55,555 nucleotides of DNA from a bacterium (GTDB lineage: Bacteria; Bacillota; Clostridia; Lachnospirales; Lachnospiraceae). The stretch spans positions 1 to 55,555 of the forward strand of contig JAQYOU010000011.1 in the NCBI GenBank assembly GCA_028727105.1, given 5' to 3'. Shown in pieces: positions 36,041 to 44,875 of the stretch. Below the pieces are notes generated by a model. It did not search any database and was not told the origin of the DNA. It worked only from the letters and a program-made list of their open reading frames with translations. The position numbers and the translations under genes are program-made. The stretch's first letter is position 1, and each line of letters opens with the position of its first letter.

Positions 36041-36079
36041 AAAAAACCACATATTTTTCTGTTTTTTTGTGGTTTTTTC
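36041..36079. terminator. Terminator between the two-component operon and the glycyl-radical gene
   Basis: AAAAAACCACA and TGTGGTTTTTT enclose an A/T-rich loop (36041-36079). It is active in either direction by its T tracts. The promoter of the downstream glycyl-radical gene should lie in 35970-36040, where TATACT (minus, about 36021-36026) is a candidate -10. Confidence 0.8.
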
Positions 36080-36104
36080 TGTCTTGCTGTTGTTTTCTGT
36101 GCGA

Positions 36105-36218
36105 TTATTTTTTTGTTTTGTGTTCTCTGTCGAATTTTGAGAGCAGCATCGTGCGAACCCACTGGGGATCATTGCGGTAATGATGCTGCACGTAACTGGC
36201 ATATTCCTGTCTTGTCAT
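36105..36218 (-). CDS. 37-residue basic ORF of unknown function
   Basis: It begins MTRQEYASYVQHHYRND and ends in a Lys-rich tail before TAA, immediately ahead of the terminator. The composition (QHHYRNDPQWVR) looks like a folded helical miniprotein. It follows the response regulator by 47 bp on the same strand. The nearest GGGAG is 18 bases upstream, so the ribosome-binding site is weak and the start uncertain. It is unrecognised. Confidence 0.45.
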   Translation of the reverse strand: MTRQEYASYVQHHYRNDPQWVRTMLLSKFDREHKTKK

Positions 36219-36265
36219 ATACTGTATTTTTTTCTGTTCTCCCACTGTTTCCAATCCTCTTTTCA

Positions 36266-37204
36266 CTATTTTTTAAATGTAGAATGATAACCCTGCACCC
36301 TTCTGACGCTCCGCTCGATCTCCAGCTTGGAAAGCTCGCTGGAAGGAGCATTTTTCAGATCCGCCAACAGCGTCCGCAGCATTTCCTCTGCCTTCACTTC
36401 ATCATAATCATCCAAAAGGGTGACCACTTCCTCCGTGACATGATACACATAACTGCCGATATCATAACGCTGCAGATCCTTCAGCTTTGCAATGGCCTCC
36501 TTGCGCTTAAAGTTTGACAGATCATCCAACGCATAGAGAATACGCACGGAAATCTCACTCTCCGCGATCGGAAGTGCATTGTTCTTTTTCCCGCTGTTCA
36601 GACGCTTGTCCAGATAATCCACCACGCGCTCCATCATCTCGACGGCACTTTCTATATTATTTTGTTTCAGCTTGCCCAGCACATTGCGGATACGTCCGGA
36701 CAATTCCTCATCGATCTGATAATTCAAGACCTCTTCCGTCTTCACAATGGCCTGCTTGCTCCGCATGTCCTTCATATCATTTAAGATACCTAGCACACGC
36801 TGGTACAATTCCTCCTCCTCCATGGGAAGAACGCCCAGTCTCTTGAACACACGCTCGATGCGCTCATGCAGATCCTCCGGATCAAAGGGCTTTGTAATGT
36901 AATCCATGATACCGAGCTTTGCGCCATCGATCACGGTCGCCTTATCTTTTTTCGCGGTAAGAAAAATGACAGGAACGGTCACACCGTTCTCCTGTGCTCG
37001 TATCTCCTTTAAGGTTTCTATTCCATCCATGATCGGCATTTCCACATCCAGCAGGATCAGATCCACCTGCTCTCTGTACAGATATTTGATCGCCCTGCGG
37101 CCCGAGATCATTGGGATCACTTCGTATTTTGATTTTAATTCCTGCTCAAGCGTTGCGAGATTTACCGTATTATCATCAATCGCAAGTATTCGCATTTTTT
37201 CCAT
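36266..37204 (-). CDS. Response regulator: REC domain with C-terminal helical repeats
   Basis: A 312-residue regulator without a DNA-binding domain. REC domain 1-125: the acidic pair is in LAIDDN, the phospho-acceptor Asp in LILLDVEMPIMDG, the Lys in YITKPFDPEDL. Residues about 130-312 are helical, with two similar units; the second ends DDYDEVKAEEMLRTLLADL and resembles the tail of the neighbouring kinase. It probably works by protein contact. GGAGAAATCGAC places the ATG at 37204, 30 bp after the kinase gene. Confidence 0.88.
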   Translation of the reverse strand: MEKMRILAIDDNTVNLATLEQELKSKYEVIPMISGRRAIKYLYREQVDLILLDVEMPIMDGIETLKEIRAQENGVTVPVIFLTAKKDKATVIDGAKLGIMDYITKPFDPEDLHERIERVFKRLGVLPMEEEELYQRVLGILNDMKDMRSKQAIVKTEEVLNYQIDEELSGRIRNVLGKLKQNNIESAVEMMERVVDYLDKRLNSGKKNNALPIAESEISVRILYALDDLSNFKRKEAIAKLKDLQRYDIGSYVYHVTEEVVTLLDDYDEVKAEEMLRTLLADLKNAPSSELSKLEIERSVRRVQGYHSTFKK

Positions 37205-37234
37205 GTCGATTTCTCCTATGTACATGCATCAAAG

Positions 37235-40141
37235 TCATGTCTGATCCAACTGTTCAAGGAAAGCTCTCAGCAAATCCTCAGCTGCGTCATCATCATACAT
37301 TTTAAGCCTATTTTGTATATCTTTCAAGCAATCTTTTGCACTTTTTTCAATATTTTCTGACAAAAGCGCTTCAACTTTTACTGCCGCGGGTTTTGGACAG
37401 AAATTTTCGATATCTGACAGTATTTCTTCCATCCGTCGAACGGTCTCTTCCATAGGCAGGATCTCTCCCTCCTGCGCCTCTTCCGATTCTTCTTTTAAAT
37501 AGCCCTTCGTGCGCAGCACCCGCTCGATCTCATGCAGCAGGAAGTCATATTCAGACAAAAGCCGGGACAAGCCATCACGGATCCAGTCAAAATCTCCCTC
37601 TTTTGCAGCAAACTCATGACTTTTTGCCAGCTCCGAGAACTCCTTTGCACCAATATTTGCGGAAGCACTCTTGATACCGTGAACTTCGATCTCATAATTC
37701 TTGAAGTCCTCCTCACGCACCAGCTTCTCCAAAAGCGCAAGCTTTTGTTCGCCATCCATATAATAAAGCTCCAAAAGCTCCAGATAGCTGTCCATGCCGC
37801 CGGAATGCATTTCCATAGCCGCATTCACATCCACGCCGGTCATGAAAAGCTCCGCTTTTCCCGCGCGGGCGATCTTTTCCAGCGCCTCATCCGTGCCCTC
37901 CGCAGGCAGTCGGCGTTCCGCCGGGATCCATTTACACAGCATCCGGTGCAGCTCGTTTTTATCCAGGGGCTTTGCGATAAAATCCTGCAGGCCGCTGTTT
38001 ACAAACATTTCTTTTGCATTGTTGTAGGCATTGGCAGAAAGGGCGATGATCACCGGCTTCTTTCCATTTTCGCCGCATTCTGTACGGATATGATCCGTCG
38101 CCTCTATTCCATCCATCTCCGGCATCATATGATCCATCAGGATCATATCATATACATTCGATCTTACAAGCTCTATGGCCTGGCGTCCGCTCTTCGCTTC
38201 ATCCACGCGGAACTTATACGGCTGCAATGCACCGCAGGCCACCTTCAGGTTGATCTTATTGTCATCCACCACCAGCACACGGTAATCCGGTACGATAAAT
38301 GCACGGTCGATATCCTCCGTCACATCCAGCTTCCGCCAAGGCTGCTGTTCGATACTGCGGATATCCGCTACCTCCTGAGGGAAGCAGACGGTAAAGATAG
38401 TTCCTTTTCCCGGTTCGCTGGAAACCTCCACCGTACCGTTCATCAAGTCCACAAAACGCTTGGTGATCGCAATGCCAAGACCGATACTCTCCAGATTGCG
38501 TTCCTTTTTTTCATCCATTGGCCGAAACTGGTCAAACAGCCCCTCGGACTCCTCTTTGGTAAAGCCCGCACCGGTATCCTCAAACTGGAACACCATAAGC
38601 ACCTGCTTTTCATTCAGCCATTTATGTGTGACACTCAGCTTCACATATCCGCGCTCTGTATATTTCATGCCAAAATCCAGAAAATTACTGATCATCTGAC
38701 GGATGCGCAAAGGGTCACCGATCAACTGACACGGCAGCTTCGGTGAGATCTCCCGTTTCAGCTGTAAGCCTTTGGACGCAGCTGACATTTTTGCAAGATG
38801 AATCGTCTCTTCTAAAAGCTGTTCTGTCGAATACTCTTCCTGAGCCAGCGTCATCTGTCCGGTCTCAAGCTTGGAAAGGCTTAAGATATCATTGATGACT
38901 GCCAAAAGATTAGTTGATGCATTTTTGATATCACAAGCAAAATCATACACCTTTCTTCCACGGCTTTCTTCTATGATGAGCTCTGACAAGCCGACAATGG
39001 CGTTCATGGGCGTGCGGATCTCATGAGACACATTTGTAAGGAAATCCGTTTTGATGCGATTGGCATTCTTTGCCTCGCGCAGAGCATTCAATGCTTCCTG
39101 CTCTGCGCGCTCTGCACGCTTCCTTCCGCTTGATATCTCCGCGATATAGTTGCATTCCATCGTCCGGTCTGTAAGGATCAGCACATAACTGTGGATCGTC
39201 CGGAAGGAATCCCTGATCTCAAAACGTTCTGCTTCAAAATGGCGGTTGCCGAAATCAATCTCTTTTTTCTCATATTCCTCAAACAGCTCCATCGGAATAC
39301 TGTGAAGCACCTTAATATGATGATCGATCAGCGTGGGCTCCAGTTCCGGAAACAGCCGCTTTGCCTCCTGATTGTAAGACTTCAGCTTCATGGCTCCATC
39401 CAAAACGAGCACGCCCTCATGCAGATGGTCAAGGGTCGTCTGAATTGCAGCCGTCTGCGGGTGAAAGCCTTCTCTTCCCCAGAAACGAAGTGCAAAGACA
39501 TCTGCCAGGAGCATCGCGGCAGGCGCTGCAAGGTGGTAGGGAAGTGAAGCTGTCCGCATGATAAACGTCACGACGCATCCGAAGGATGAAAACATCAGCA
39601 CGGCCATCAGTACCGCCTGTCTGCGCAGCCGCGGAACCCATTCATTGCCGATGTCAGTGACTACACGGATCACTGCCAGTACACACGGTGCCACTTCGCA
39701 GCCCCAGATGAGCAGTGCATACATCTCGCCGTGGGAATATTGCAGCTGATAGATTCCGTTTACCGGATCATAACGCACATTTTTAAAGATCAGCTCATGA
39801 TAATTGCTTGTCCACGTGATCACCAGCAGGAACAGATCAAATACAAATGTATAAACACCGATCCACTGGGGAACCTGGCGTTTCGCATAAAAGGTAAAAA
39901 AAAGGCAGATAAAATACCCCATAAAGATAAAGCCTGCATATTCGATCTGCAGAGCGAAAAAGGCTGCCGACCGGTCATCCGCCATCAGTTCAAACAGATA
40001 GCCGACATTTAAAAGTAAAAGCATCACTAAAAATGCGATCCATGCTTTTTTCTCATTTGAGTTTTTTCCCCGGCATGCCCGTGCCAGTATGATCAATGTA
40101 ACAATGATCGCTGCCCACTGCAGCGCAATCGTATAACCCAA
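37235..40141 (-). CDS. Hybrid sensor histidine kinase (7TM sensor, HisKA, HATPase, REC, HPt, helical tail)
   Basis: A 968-residue membrane kinase. The N-terminal 225 residues are a seven-helix sensor domain of the 7TM histidine-kinase type, followed by a PAS-like region (about 230-330) and a coiled coil. HisKA has the phospho-His (about 373) in NVSHEIRTPMNAI. The ATPase domain shows DTGAGFTKEESEG and GLGIAITKRF. REC has VVDDNKIN and the acceptor Asp in LMDHMMPEMDG. The HPt His is in VHGIKSASANIGA. A final helical region (about 890-968) matches the response regulator tail. The start is taken as TTG with GGGGG upstream; an ATG eight codons earlier lacks a ribosome-binding site. Confidence 0.9.
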   Translation of the reverse strand: MGYTIALQWAAIIVTLIILARACRGKNSNEKKAWIAFLVMLLLLNVGYLFELMADDRSAAFFALQIEYAGFIFMGYFICLFFTFYAKRQVPQWIGVYTFVFDLFLLVITWTSNYHELIFKNVRYDPVNGIYQLQYSHGEMYALLIWGCEVAPCVLAVIRVVTDIGNEWVPRLRRQAVLMAVLMFSSFGCVVTFIMRTASLPYHLAAPAAMLLADVFALRFWGREGFHPQTAAIQTTLDHLHEGVLVLDGAMKLKSYNQEAKRLFPELEPTLIDHHIKVLHSIPMELFEEYEKKEIDFGNRHFEAERFEIRDSFRTIHSYVLILTDRTMECNYIAEISSGRKRAERAEQEALNALREAKNANRIKTDFLTNVSHEIRTPMNAIVGLSELIIEESRGRKVYDFACDIKNASTNLLAVINDILSLSKLETGQMTLAQEEYSTEQLLEETIHLAKMSAASKGLQLKREISPKLPCQLIGDPLRIRQMISNFLDFGMKYTERGYVKLSVTHKWLNEKQVLMVFQFEDTGAGFTKEESEGLFDQFRPMDEKKERNLESIGLGIAITKRFVDLMNGTVEVSSEPGKGTIFTVCFPQEVADIRSIEQQPWRKLDVTEDIDRAFIVPDYRVLVVDDNKINLKVACGALQPYKFRVDEAKSGRQAIELVRSNVYDMILMDHMMPEMDGIEATDHIRTECGENGKKPVIIALSANAYNNAKEMFVNSGLQDFIAKPLDKNELHRMLCKWIPAERRLPAEGTDEALEKIARAGKAELFMTGVDVNAAMEMHSGGMDSYLELLELYYMDGEQKLALLEKLVREEDFKNYEIEVHGIKSASANIGAKEFSELAKSHEFAAKEGDFDWIRDGLSRLLSEYDFLLHEIERVLRTKGYLKEESEEAQEGEILPMEETVRRMEEILSDIENFCPKPAAVKVEALLSENIEKSAKDCLKDIQNRLKMYDDDAAEDLLRAFLEQLDQT

Positions 40142-40229
40142 TTTCAATTCCCCCTTCAGGCACATGAAAACCTGCCTGGTTATTTATTGTAAAACCGTAT
40201 CTGTTTCTCACTTTATTGATCCTAAACAA

Positions 40230-40258
40230 ATTTTATATGTATTTTTTGTGTTTTTCAA
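40230..40258 (-). promoter_or_regulatory. Promoter of the histidine kinase operon
   Basis: Minus strand TTGAAA (40253-40258), 17 bp, TAAAAT (40230-40235). Opposite it, TTGTGT (40246-40251), 18 bp and TAAAAT (40270-40275) could drive the small divergent gene. Confidence 0.55.
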
Positions 40259-40350
40259 CCAAAATCGAATAAAATAGTGTATACTATAGCTGATTGGGTG
40301 AGCAGTTCAAATGCAAAGCCCCCCGATGAACAAATAAAGGAGAGAAAAAC

Positions 40351-40602
40351 ATGAGTCAGGCAAAAGTAGATCAGTATAAAAAGGACAAGAAAAACCGCAA
40401 AAAAGAAATGCGCAAGGAAAGATTTGAACGCACTGCTGTTGCGATCGGCGGAGTGATCATTGCCGCAGCCATCTGCGTATGGATCGGTTTTTCTGTTTAT
40501 CATCAGGCAAACGGTTCAAATACATCGGGCACAGAAAACTCTACCGTGGAAGTGAACACAGATGCCGTAAATGATTACCTGGACGAAGTGAGCGCTAAGT
40601 AA
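40351..40602 (+). CDS. Small single-pass membrane protein
   Basis: An 83-residue protein with a Lys/Arg-rich cytosolic N-terminus (1-33), one transmembrane helix (GVIIAAAICVWIGFSVY, about 35-51) and an acidic, Ser/Thr/Asn-rich outer segment. It has no lipobox or cleavage site. Function is unknown. AAAGGAGAG is 8 bases ahead of the ATG. It is divergent from the histidine kinase operon and ends at a strong terminator. Confidence 0.8.
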   Translation: MSQAKVDQYKKDKKNRKKEMRKERFERTAVAIGGVIIAAAICVWIGFSVYHQANGSNTSGTENSTVEVNTDAVNDYLDEVSAK

Positions 40603-40618
40603 CAGCGATTCCTTCATC

Positions 40619-40664
40619 GGCCGAAAACGAAGCTTTGCAAGTCATTCGTTTTCGGCCTTTTTTA
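40619..40664 (+). terminator. Terminator of the small membrane protein gene
   Basis: GGCCGAAAACGAA (40619-40631) and TTCGTTTTCGGCC (40645-40657) form a perfect 13-bp stem followed by TTTTTTA. Confidence 0.95.
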
Positions 40665-40691
40665 TGCTGCAAACGTAAATCACTGACAAAT

Positions 40692-40731
40692 AAAAAACCC
40701 CCGAACCCGCTATCTAAAAGCGTTCCCGAGG
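40692..40731 (-). terminator. Terminator of tRNA-Gly copy 1
   Basis: CCTCGGGAACGC pairs with GCGGGTTCGGGGG on the minus strand, followed by TTTTTTA. Nearly the same sequence follows copy 2. Confidence 0.85.
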
Positions 40732-40741
40732 ATTTAACAAG

Positions 40742-40814
40742 AGCGATAGACGGGGCTCGAACCCGCGGTCTCGACCTTGGCAAGGTCGCGCGTTACCAAC
40801 TACGCCACTATCGC
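40742..40814 (-). tRNA. tRNA-Gly(GCC), copy 1
   Basis: A 73-nt cloverleaf on the minus strand, with acceptor GCGATAG/CTATCGC, D arm GGCGTAGTTGGTAACGC, anticodon loop TTGCCAA (anticodon GCC), T arm GCGGGTTCGAGCCCCGT and discriminator T. CCA is not encoded. Confidence 0.97.
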
Positions 40815-40856
40815 GTTTCTATGAAGTATTGTGTGCTGCTCCGTAGCACGAGTATT

Positions 40857-40885
40857 ATAATACCGTAAGGGCACACAAAAGTCAA
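40857..40885 (-). promoter_or_regulatory. Promoter of tRNA-Gly copy 1
   Basis: Minus strand TTGACT (40880-40885), 17 bp, TATTAT (40857-40862), identical in boxes and spacing to that of copy 2. Confidence 0.75.
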
Positions 40886-40928
40886 GCTATTTTTTTACAA
40901 ATTGAAAGAATCTTTTCAATCTGCCACC

Positions 40929-40964
40929 AGAGTACCGCAACCATCCTCTTTCTTGCGGCACTCT
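40929..40964 (-). terminator. Hairpin after the HD-GYP gene
   Basis: AGAGTGCCGCAA and TTGCGGTACTCT form a 12-bp stem with one mismatch. There is no T tract, so its role as terminator is uncertain. Confidence 0.45.
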
Positions 40965-40974
40965 GTATGATCGA

Positions 40975-42063
40975 TCATCCCGCTGCATCAGCCAGTTTTT
41001 CAAACTCTTTTCTCACATTCCAGAAACAATCCAGTATCTTGGGTGAAAAAACACCGCACTCGCCGGTCATGATCATCTGAAAAGCGGTTTCTTTTGAAAA
41101 CGCACTTTTGTATGCACGCTCATTGACAAGGGCATCATACACATCCGCCACCGACACGATCTGCGCAGAAAGCGGGATCAGCTCCCCCTTCATCCCATCC
41201 GGATATCCTCTGCCATCATAGCGTTCATGGTGATGTCTGCAGATCTCGTAGCTTACTTTGCCGTATTCCTCATCCCATACATTTTTGATACTGTTTAAGA
41301 TCTCTCCACCCTTTGTGGTGTGAGCCTTCATATATTCAAATTCCGATTCTGTCAGCCGGCCGGGCTTCATAAGGATCGCATCCGGGATCGCGATCTTTCC
41401 GATGTCATGCAGCGCGCTTGCCGAAACGATCACCTCCACACGCTCCGGTGTCAATCCGTATTCCGGAAAATCCTTCATCAGCCGTTCTGCCAGGATCCTG
41501 GTATATCCCTTCACACGCTCAATATGCTGACCGCTTTCCAGATTCCGGTATTCCACCACTGTACCTAAGATATCGATGACATTGGAACGGCTCTGTTTTA
41601 ATTTCTCTGCCTGAAGCTGGAGCAAACGGTATTGTTTGCGCAGTGTTTCCGTCTGCCGCTCCACCTTCTGTTCCAGTTCCTGCTGCGTCTGATACAGAGA
41701 GATCACGTTATTCACCCGTTTTTTTACCAACCGGTTATTAAACGGGCGGTGCACAAAGTCCGCAGCCCCCAGATCAAAGCAATCTGTCTCCGTCTGAACC
41801 GCAGTATCACTGCTGATGATGATGATACCGATATCCTTACTCCAAGGCAGCTTCTGTAATTCCTTCAGGACCGTAAACCCGTCCATCACCGGCATGACCA
41901 GATCCAGCATCAACAGTGCGATCTGCTCATGATCAGCCTTCAGTATGCGCAAGGCCTCCTCACCATTCTCTGCCATCCGTATCTCGTGCTCATCATCGAG
42001 CATTTCTGCCAGCAGCTCTCTGTTGATATCCACATCATCTACGATCAGTATTTTATTACGCAT
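40975..42063 (-). CDS. Response regulator with HD-GYP phosphodiesterase domain
   Basis: A 362-residue RpfG-like protein. REC domain (1-125): LIVDDVDIN, acceptor Asp in LMLDLVMPVMDG, Lys-equivalent Arg in FVHRPFNN. A coiled coil (about 125-165, QQELEQKVERQTETLRKQYR) links to the HD-GYP domain (about 165-350) with LHDIGKIAIPD, HHHERYDGRGYPDG and VADVYDAL. It should hydrolyse c-di-GMP or a related dinucleotide when phosphorylated. The REC Lys replaced by Arg is unusual. AGGGGAG precedes the ATG. No kinase is adjacent, and two tRNA-Gly genes flank it. Confidence 0.92.
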   Translation of the reverse strand: MRNKILIVDDVDINRELLAEMLDDEHEIRMAENGEEALRILKADHEQIALLMLDLVMPVMDGFTVLKELQKLPWSKDIGIIIISSDTAVQTETDCFDLGAADFVHRPFNNRLVKKRVNNVISLYQTQQELEQKVERQTETLRKQYRLLQLQAEKLKQSRSNVIDILGTVVEYRNLESGQHIERVKGYTRILAERLMKDFPEYGLTPERVEVIVSASALHDIGKIAIPDAILMKPGRLTESEFEYMKAHTTKGGEILNSIKNVWDEEYGKVSYEICRHHHERYDGRGYPDGMKGELIPLSAQIVSVADVYDALVNERAYKSAFSKETAFQMIMTGECGVFSPKILDCFWNVRKEFEKLADAAG

Positions 42064-42297
42064 CTATTTCTCCCCTGGTCCCATTTTTATCATCATAACA
42101 AAAACTGCAAGTTCATTATGCAACAAAAAATGACACATTTCTATGATAAGCTCCACGGAGCTGTCAAGCGATTGCTTTCCATAGATAATTTACCATATCC
42201 AGCCCTTTAAAATCAATGCTTTTCATCCATTTCCCACCAATTTTCGACATTTGTCATTCTTGTTGTCAATAGTGCTTTTTCTGTCACGCATGATGAC

Positions 42298-42339
42298 AAA
42301 AAAAATCCCCGAACCCGCTATCTAAAAGCGTTCCCGAGG
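42298..42339 (-). terminator. Terminator of tRNA-Gly copy 2
   Basis: CCTCGGGAACGC with GCGGGTTCGGGG, followed by a T8 tract on the minus strand. The region 42064-42297 holds only the HD-GYP leader; I could not settle a promoter there, although TTGACA at 42162-42167 (minus) is a candidate -35. Confidence 0.85.
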
Positions 42340-42349
42340 ATTTGATAAG

Positions 42350-42422
42350 AGCGATAGACGGGGCTCGAACCCGCGGTCTCGACCTTGGCAAGGTCGCGCG
42401 TTACCAACTACGCCACTATCGC
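42350..42422 (-). tRNA. tRNA-Gly(GCC), copy 2
   Basis: Identical in sequence to copy 1, with anticodon GCC and no encoded CCA. The flanking terminator and promoter are also near-identical, so the whole transcription unit is duplicated. Confidence 0.97.
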
Positions 42423-42463
42423 ATTTTTATGAAGTTTTGTGTGCGCTCTCAAGCACATGTATT

Positions 42464-42492
42464 ATAATATCCGATAGTCCATGAAAAGTCAA
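42464..42492 (-). promoter_or_regulatory. Promoter of tRNA-Gly copy 2
   Basis: Minus strand TTGACT (42487-42492), 17 bp, TATTAT (42464-42469). Confidence 0.75.
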
Positions 42493-42571
42493 GCACTATT
42501 TTCTATTTTTTTTCATATTTTGGTATTGCCCTCCATATACTGAACTAAACACGAAAGGGAGGTGCGATCCA

Positions 42572-43009
42572 TTGAGCCGTCAGACAAAAATCCTTGTACT
42601 TCATATGAAAGAATTGATTTACACCGCGATCTTTTTGGTGCTGGGCGTAATCCTTGTGATCCTGCTTGTCACCATGTTTGGATCCGGCAAAAAGAATATG
42701 CCCACAGCAGAAAGCGCAGCCTACATACCGGGTGTTTATACCGCATCCATCGATCTGAAGGACCGCAGTGTAAATGTGCAGGTCACGGTAGACAAAAACC
42801 GGATCAAGGATGTTGCACTGGAAAATCCGGAGGATAGTGTGGCTGTCATGTATCCGCTGATGGAGCCCACCACCAAACGTCTGCGTGAGCAGATCTTAGA
42901 GCAGCAATCCTTGGATGGCATCACCTACGAAGCAGATCACCAATACACTTCCGCCGTTCTGTTAAACGCGATCGAACAGGCATTGCAAAAAGCAGCCCCG
43001 TCAGAATAG
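42572..43009 (+). CDS. Membrane-anchored FMN_bind-like protein
   Basis: A 145-residue protein with one N-terminal transmembrane helix (about 13-36) and an outer domain. The pattern YIPGVYTASIDL, VNVQVTVDKNRIKDVAL, then QYTSAVLLNAIEQAL follows the FMN-binding fold found in RnfG/NqrC. The flavinylation motif (S/T-G-A-T) is not there: the position reads EADHQYTS. Covalent FMN is therefore doubtful. The start is TTG, supported by GGGAGG nine bases upstream. It is a single gene ending in a shared terminator. Confidence 0.65.
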   Translation: MSRQTKILVLHMKELIYTAIFLVLGVILVILLVTMFGSGKKNMPTAESAAYIPGVYTASIDLKDRSVNVQVTVDKNRIKDVALENPEDSVAVMYPLMEPTTKRLREQILEQQSLDGITYEADHQYTSAVLLNAIEQALQKAAPSE

Positions 43010-43027
43010 CTGACCGGGCTGCTTTCA
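42991..43027. terminator. Bidirectional terminator between FMN_bind-like and chemoreceptor genes
   Basis: AGCAGCCC (42991-42998) pairs with GGGCTGCT (43016-43023), with an inner TCAG/CTGA. The minus strand continues TTTTTGC. The hairpin includes the last codons of the plus-strand gene. Confidence 0.85.
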
Positions 43028-43029
43028 TG

Positions 43030-44862
43030 TTACAGGTTCACAAATATCTCTGTTTCTTTCTTTAAGGTGCCTGCAATCTCCTGGTTCTCATCCATCTTAC
43101 CGGATACCCCGTCAATCTCCATCGCAAGGGTCTGCATACTTGCAGCTGTGCCGTTGACGCCGTCCACACCTTCATCAATGGCCCGGCTGATGGAATCAAT
43201 GGAATCTGCGATCTCATTGAAATTCTCATTCAGATTGTCAGTCTTCTTTACAAAGGCCTCCATCTCCCGCTCTATGTACGTTGCATTTTCACGGTATTCC
43301 ATGCCCGCAGTCACAAAAGCCTCATAGTCAGGCAAAATGGACTCGTTCATATAGGTGACAAGATCCGTTGCCTGTTCTGCCAGGTTGTTCACAGCAGCGG
43401 TAACGACCGCATTGATCTCCTGTATGCGGTTTGCCGCCTCCTGACTCTCATTTGCCAGATGACTGATCTCTGATGCCACCACAGCAAAGCCTCTTCCTGC
43501 TTCTCCGGCACGTGCCGCCTCAATGGATGCATTCAGCGACAACAGATTTGTCTGTGTAGCGATATTTAAGATATCGTCCGTCAGGTTGTTCACCTGTCCG
43601 ACGCTCTCGCTTTCCCTGATGGCTTCGTTAAGTACGGTCAGGATCTCGTTTACCTTTCGGCTTGTATGCTCCATATTGGTGCGCGCCGTGTTCTCCAGAC
43701 GGTCTGCGTGAGCCTTCATATTCTTGGAATGACCGCTGATCTTTGCTGTACGCTCTGCGATCTCTGCAACCTCACCCTGCACCGATGTGGCACTCTCATT
43801 GATCAGACCGGCATTTCTCCCGACCTCTGTCATGGTAGCTGCAAGTTCCTCCGTCACAGCCGTCAGTTCCATGACGCTGCCATTAGATTTTTCCAGACTC
43901 TGGCTAACTTCACCTGCGATCCCGTTCATCTGCAGCGAGCTGTCCGTGACTGTGCGCAGGATACTCTGTAGCCGCTCAATGAACGCATTGATACCGCCGC
44001 CCAAAGAACCGATCTCGTCCCGTCCGTACAGACGGATCCTCTTTGTCAGATCGCCTTCTCTGCGATCGATGTCCTGCATGATATCCTCCAGCGACTTTTC
44101 TGTTTTGGCAAGAGGCGAAAGCACCTTCCTCTGGATCAGCACAATTGCTAAAAACAGTAAGAACAGTCCGACCACTGCGGTGGATACATTGATGATAAAT
44201 GCTTTTCGATAAACAGCGGCTAATTCTGAACGGGTCTTTGCGGATGCCTCTCTGGCATGGTCTACAAGCACCGCGATATTTTTTGTTATGGCATTCATGC
44301 TGCTTTTTAATTCCGTGTTTGCAAGAGCAAAAGCAGCTTCATTCTGGGAATCAGCACTGAGCGCCATCATGTTTGCAATGGATTTCTTTGACTTTTCATA
44401 GTTTGCAAGAATGCTCTCATACATGGCCGTATCCTTGCTGTCTACGTAGGAAGCATATGCTACGATCTCCTTATTCAGCACCGCCTCCTTTTCCCGCACG
44501 GAATCCACGATCTCCAGCATCGTCTCGGAATCGGTAGCTACAATGTGGGAAAGCGCCAGCGTATACAGGTCCTTCATATCACTCTGTACACTTGCCAGCT
44601 CTGTGATCCCTTCCAGGTACACATCGGCAATGGTACTTGCTTCCTTATTTACATTCCGAAGGCTCGAAACGGAAATAAAGTTCGACAGCACGATCATCAG
44701 TCCCATGGCTGCGACAGGAACGATCAGCCAGCCCTTGATACTGGACTTCTTCTGCTTTTTATTCTTTTTCCCGGCAGGTCCTGCCTGTTTGGAACGGAGG
44801 GCCTTTTTGGGTCTTTTTGTTTCTTTGGTCTTTTTCATGTTTTCTGTCTTTTTTTGTTTCAT
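43030..44862 (-). CDS. Methyl-accepting chemotaxis protein
   Basis: A 610-residue chemoreceptor. An unusually long Lys-rich N-terminus (1-42) precedes TM1 (about 44-65). The outer domain (66-222) looks like a four-helix bundle. TM2 (about 225-247) is followed by HAMP (about 248-305) and the long cytoplasmic coiled coil, whose hairpin tip is at [20 protein letters not shown]. No CheR-docking pentapeptide is seen at the C-terminus. It lies 13 bp after the binding-protein gene, suggesting that the lipoprotein delivers its ligand to this receptor. Confidence 0.92.
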   Translation of the reverse strand: MKQKKTENMKKTKETKRPKKALRSKQAGPAGKKNKKQKKSSIKGWLIVPVAAMGLMIVLSNFISVSSLRNVNKEASTIADVYLEGITELASVQSDMKDLYTLALSHIVATDSETMLEIVDSVREKEAVLNKEIVAYASYVDSKDTAMYESILANYEKSKKSIANMMALSADSQNEAAFALANTELKSSMNAITKNIAVLVDHAREASAKTRSELAAVYRKAFIINVSTAVVGLFLLFLAIVLIQRKVLSPLAKTEKSLEDIMQDIDRREGDLTKRIRLYGRDEIGSLGGGINAFIERLQSILRTVTDSSLQMNGIAGEVSQSLEKSNGSVMELTAVTEELAATMTEVGRNAGLINESATSVQGEVAEIAERTAKISGHSKNMKAHADRLENTARTNMEHTSRKVNEILTVLNEAIRESESVGQVNNLTDDILNIATQTNLLSLNASIEAARAGEAGRGFAVVASEISHLANESQEAANRIQEINAVVTAAVNNLAEQATDLVTYMNESILPDYEAFVTAGMEYRENATYIEREMEAFVKKTDNLNENFNEIADSIDSISRAIDEGVDGVNGTAASMQTLAMEIDGVSGKMDENQEIAGTLKKETEIFVNL

Positions 44863-44875
44863 GGTATCCTCCTGC

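Noticed and set aside
37532..38746. A 404-codon open frame on the plus strand opposite the hybrid kinase
   Set aside because: It is antisense to a protein with complete, ordered kinase domains; it has no ribosome-binding site and its residues (many His, Leu, Arg) are typical of a shadow frame.
40290..40345. Possible c-di-GMP (GEMM) riboswitch before the small membrane protein, because of GCAAAGCC
   Set aside because: The leader is only about 60 nt and lacks the first stem and GGCAAACC part; a single short match is not enough.
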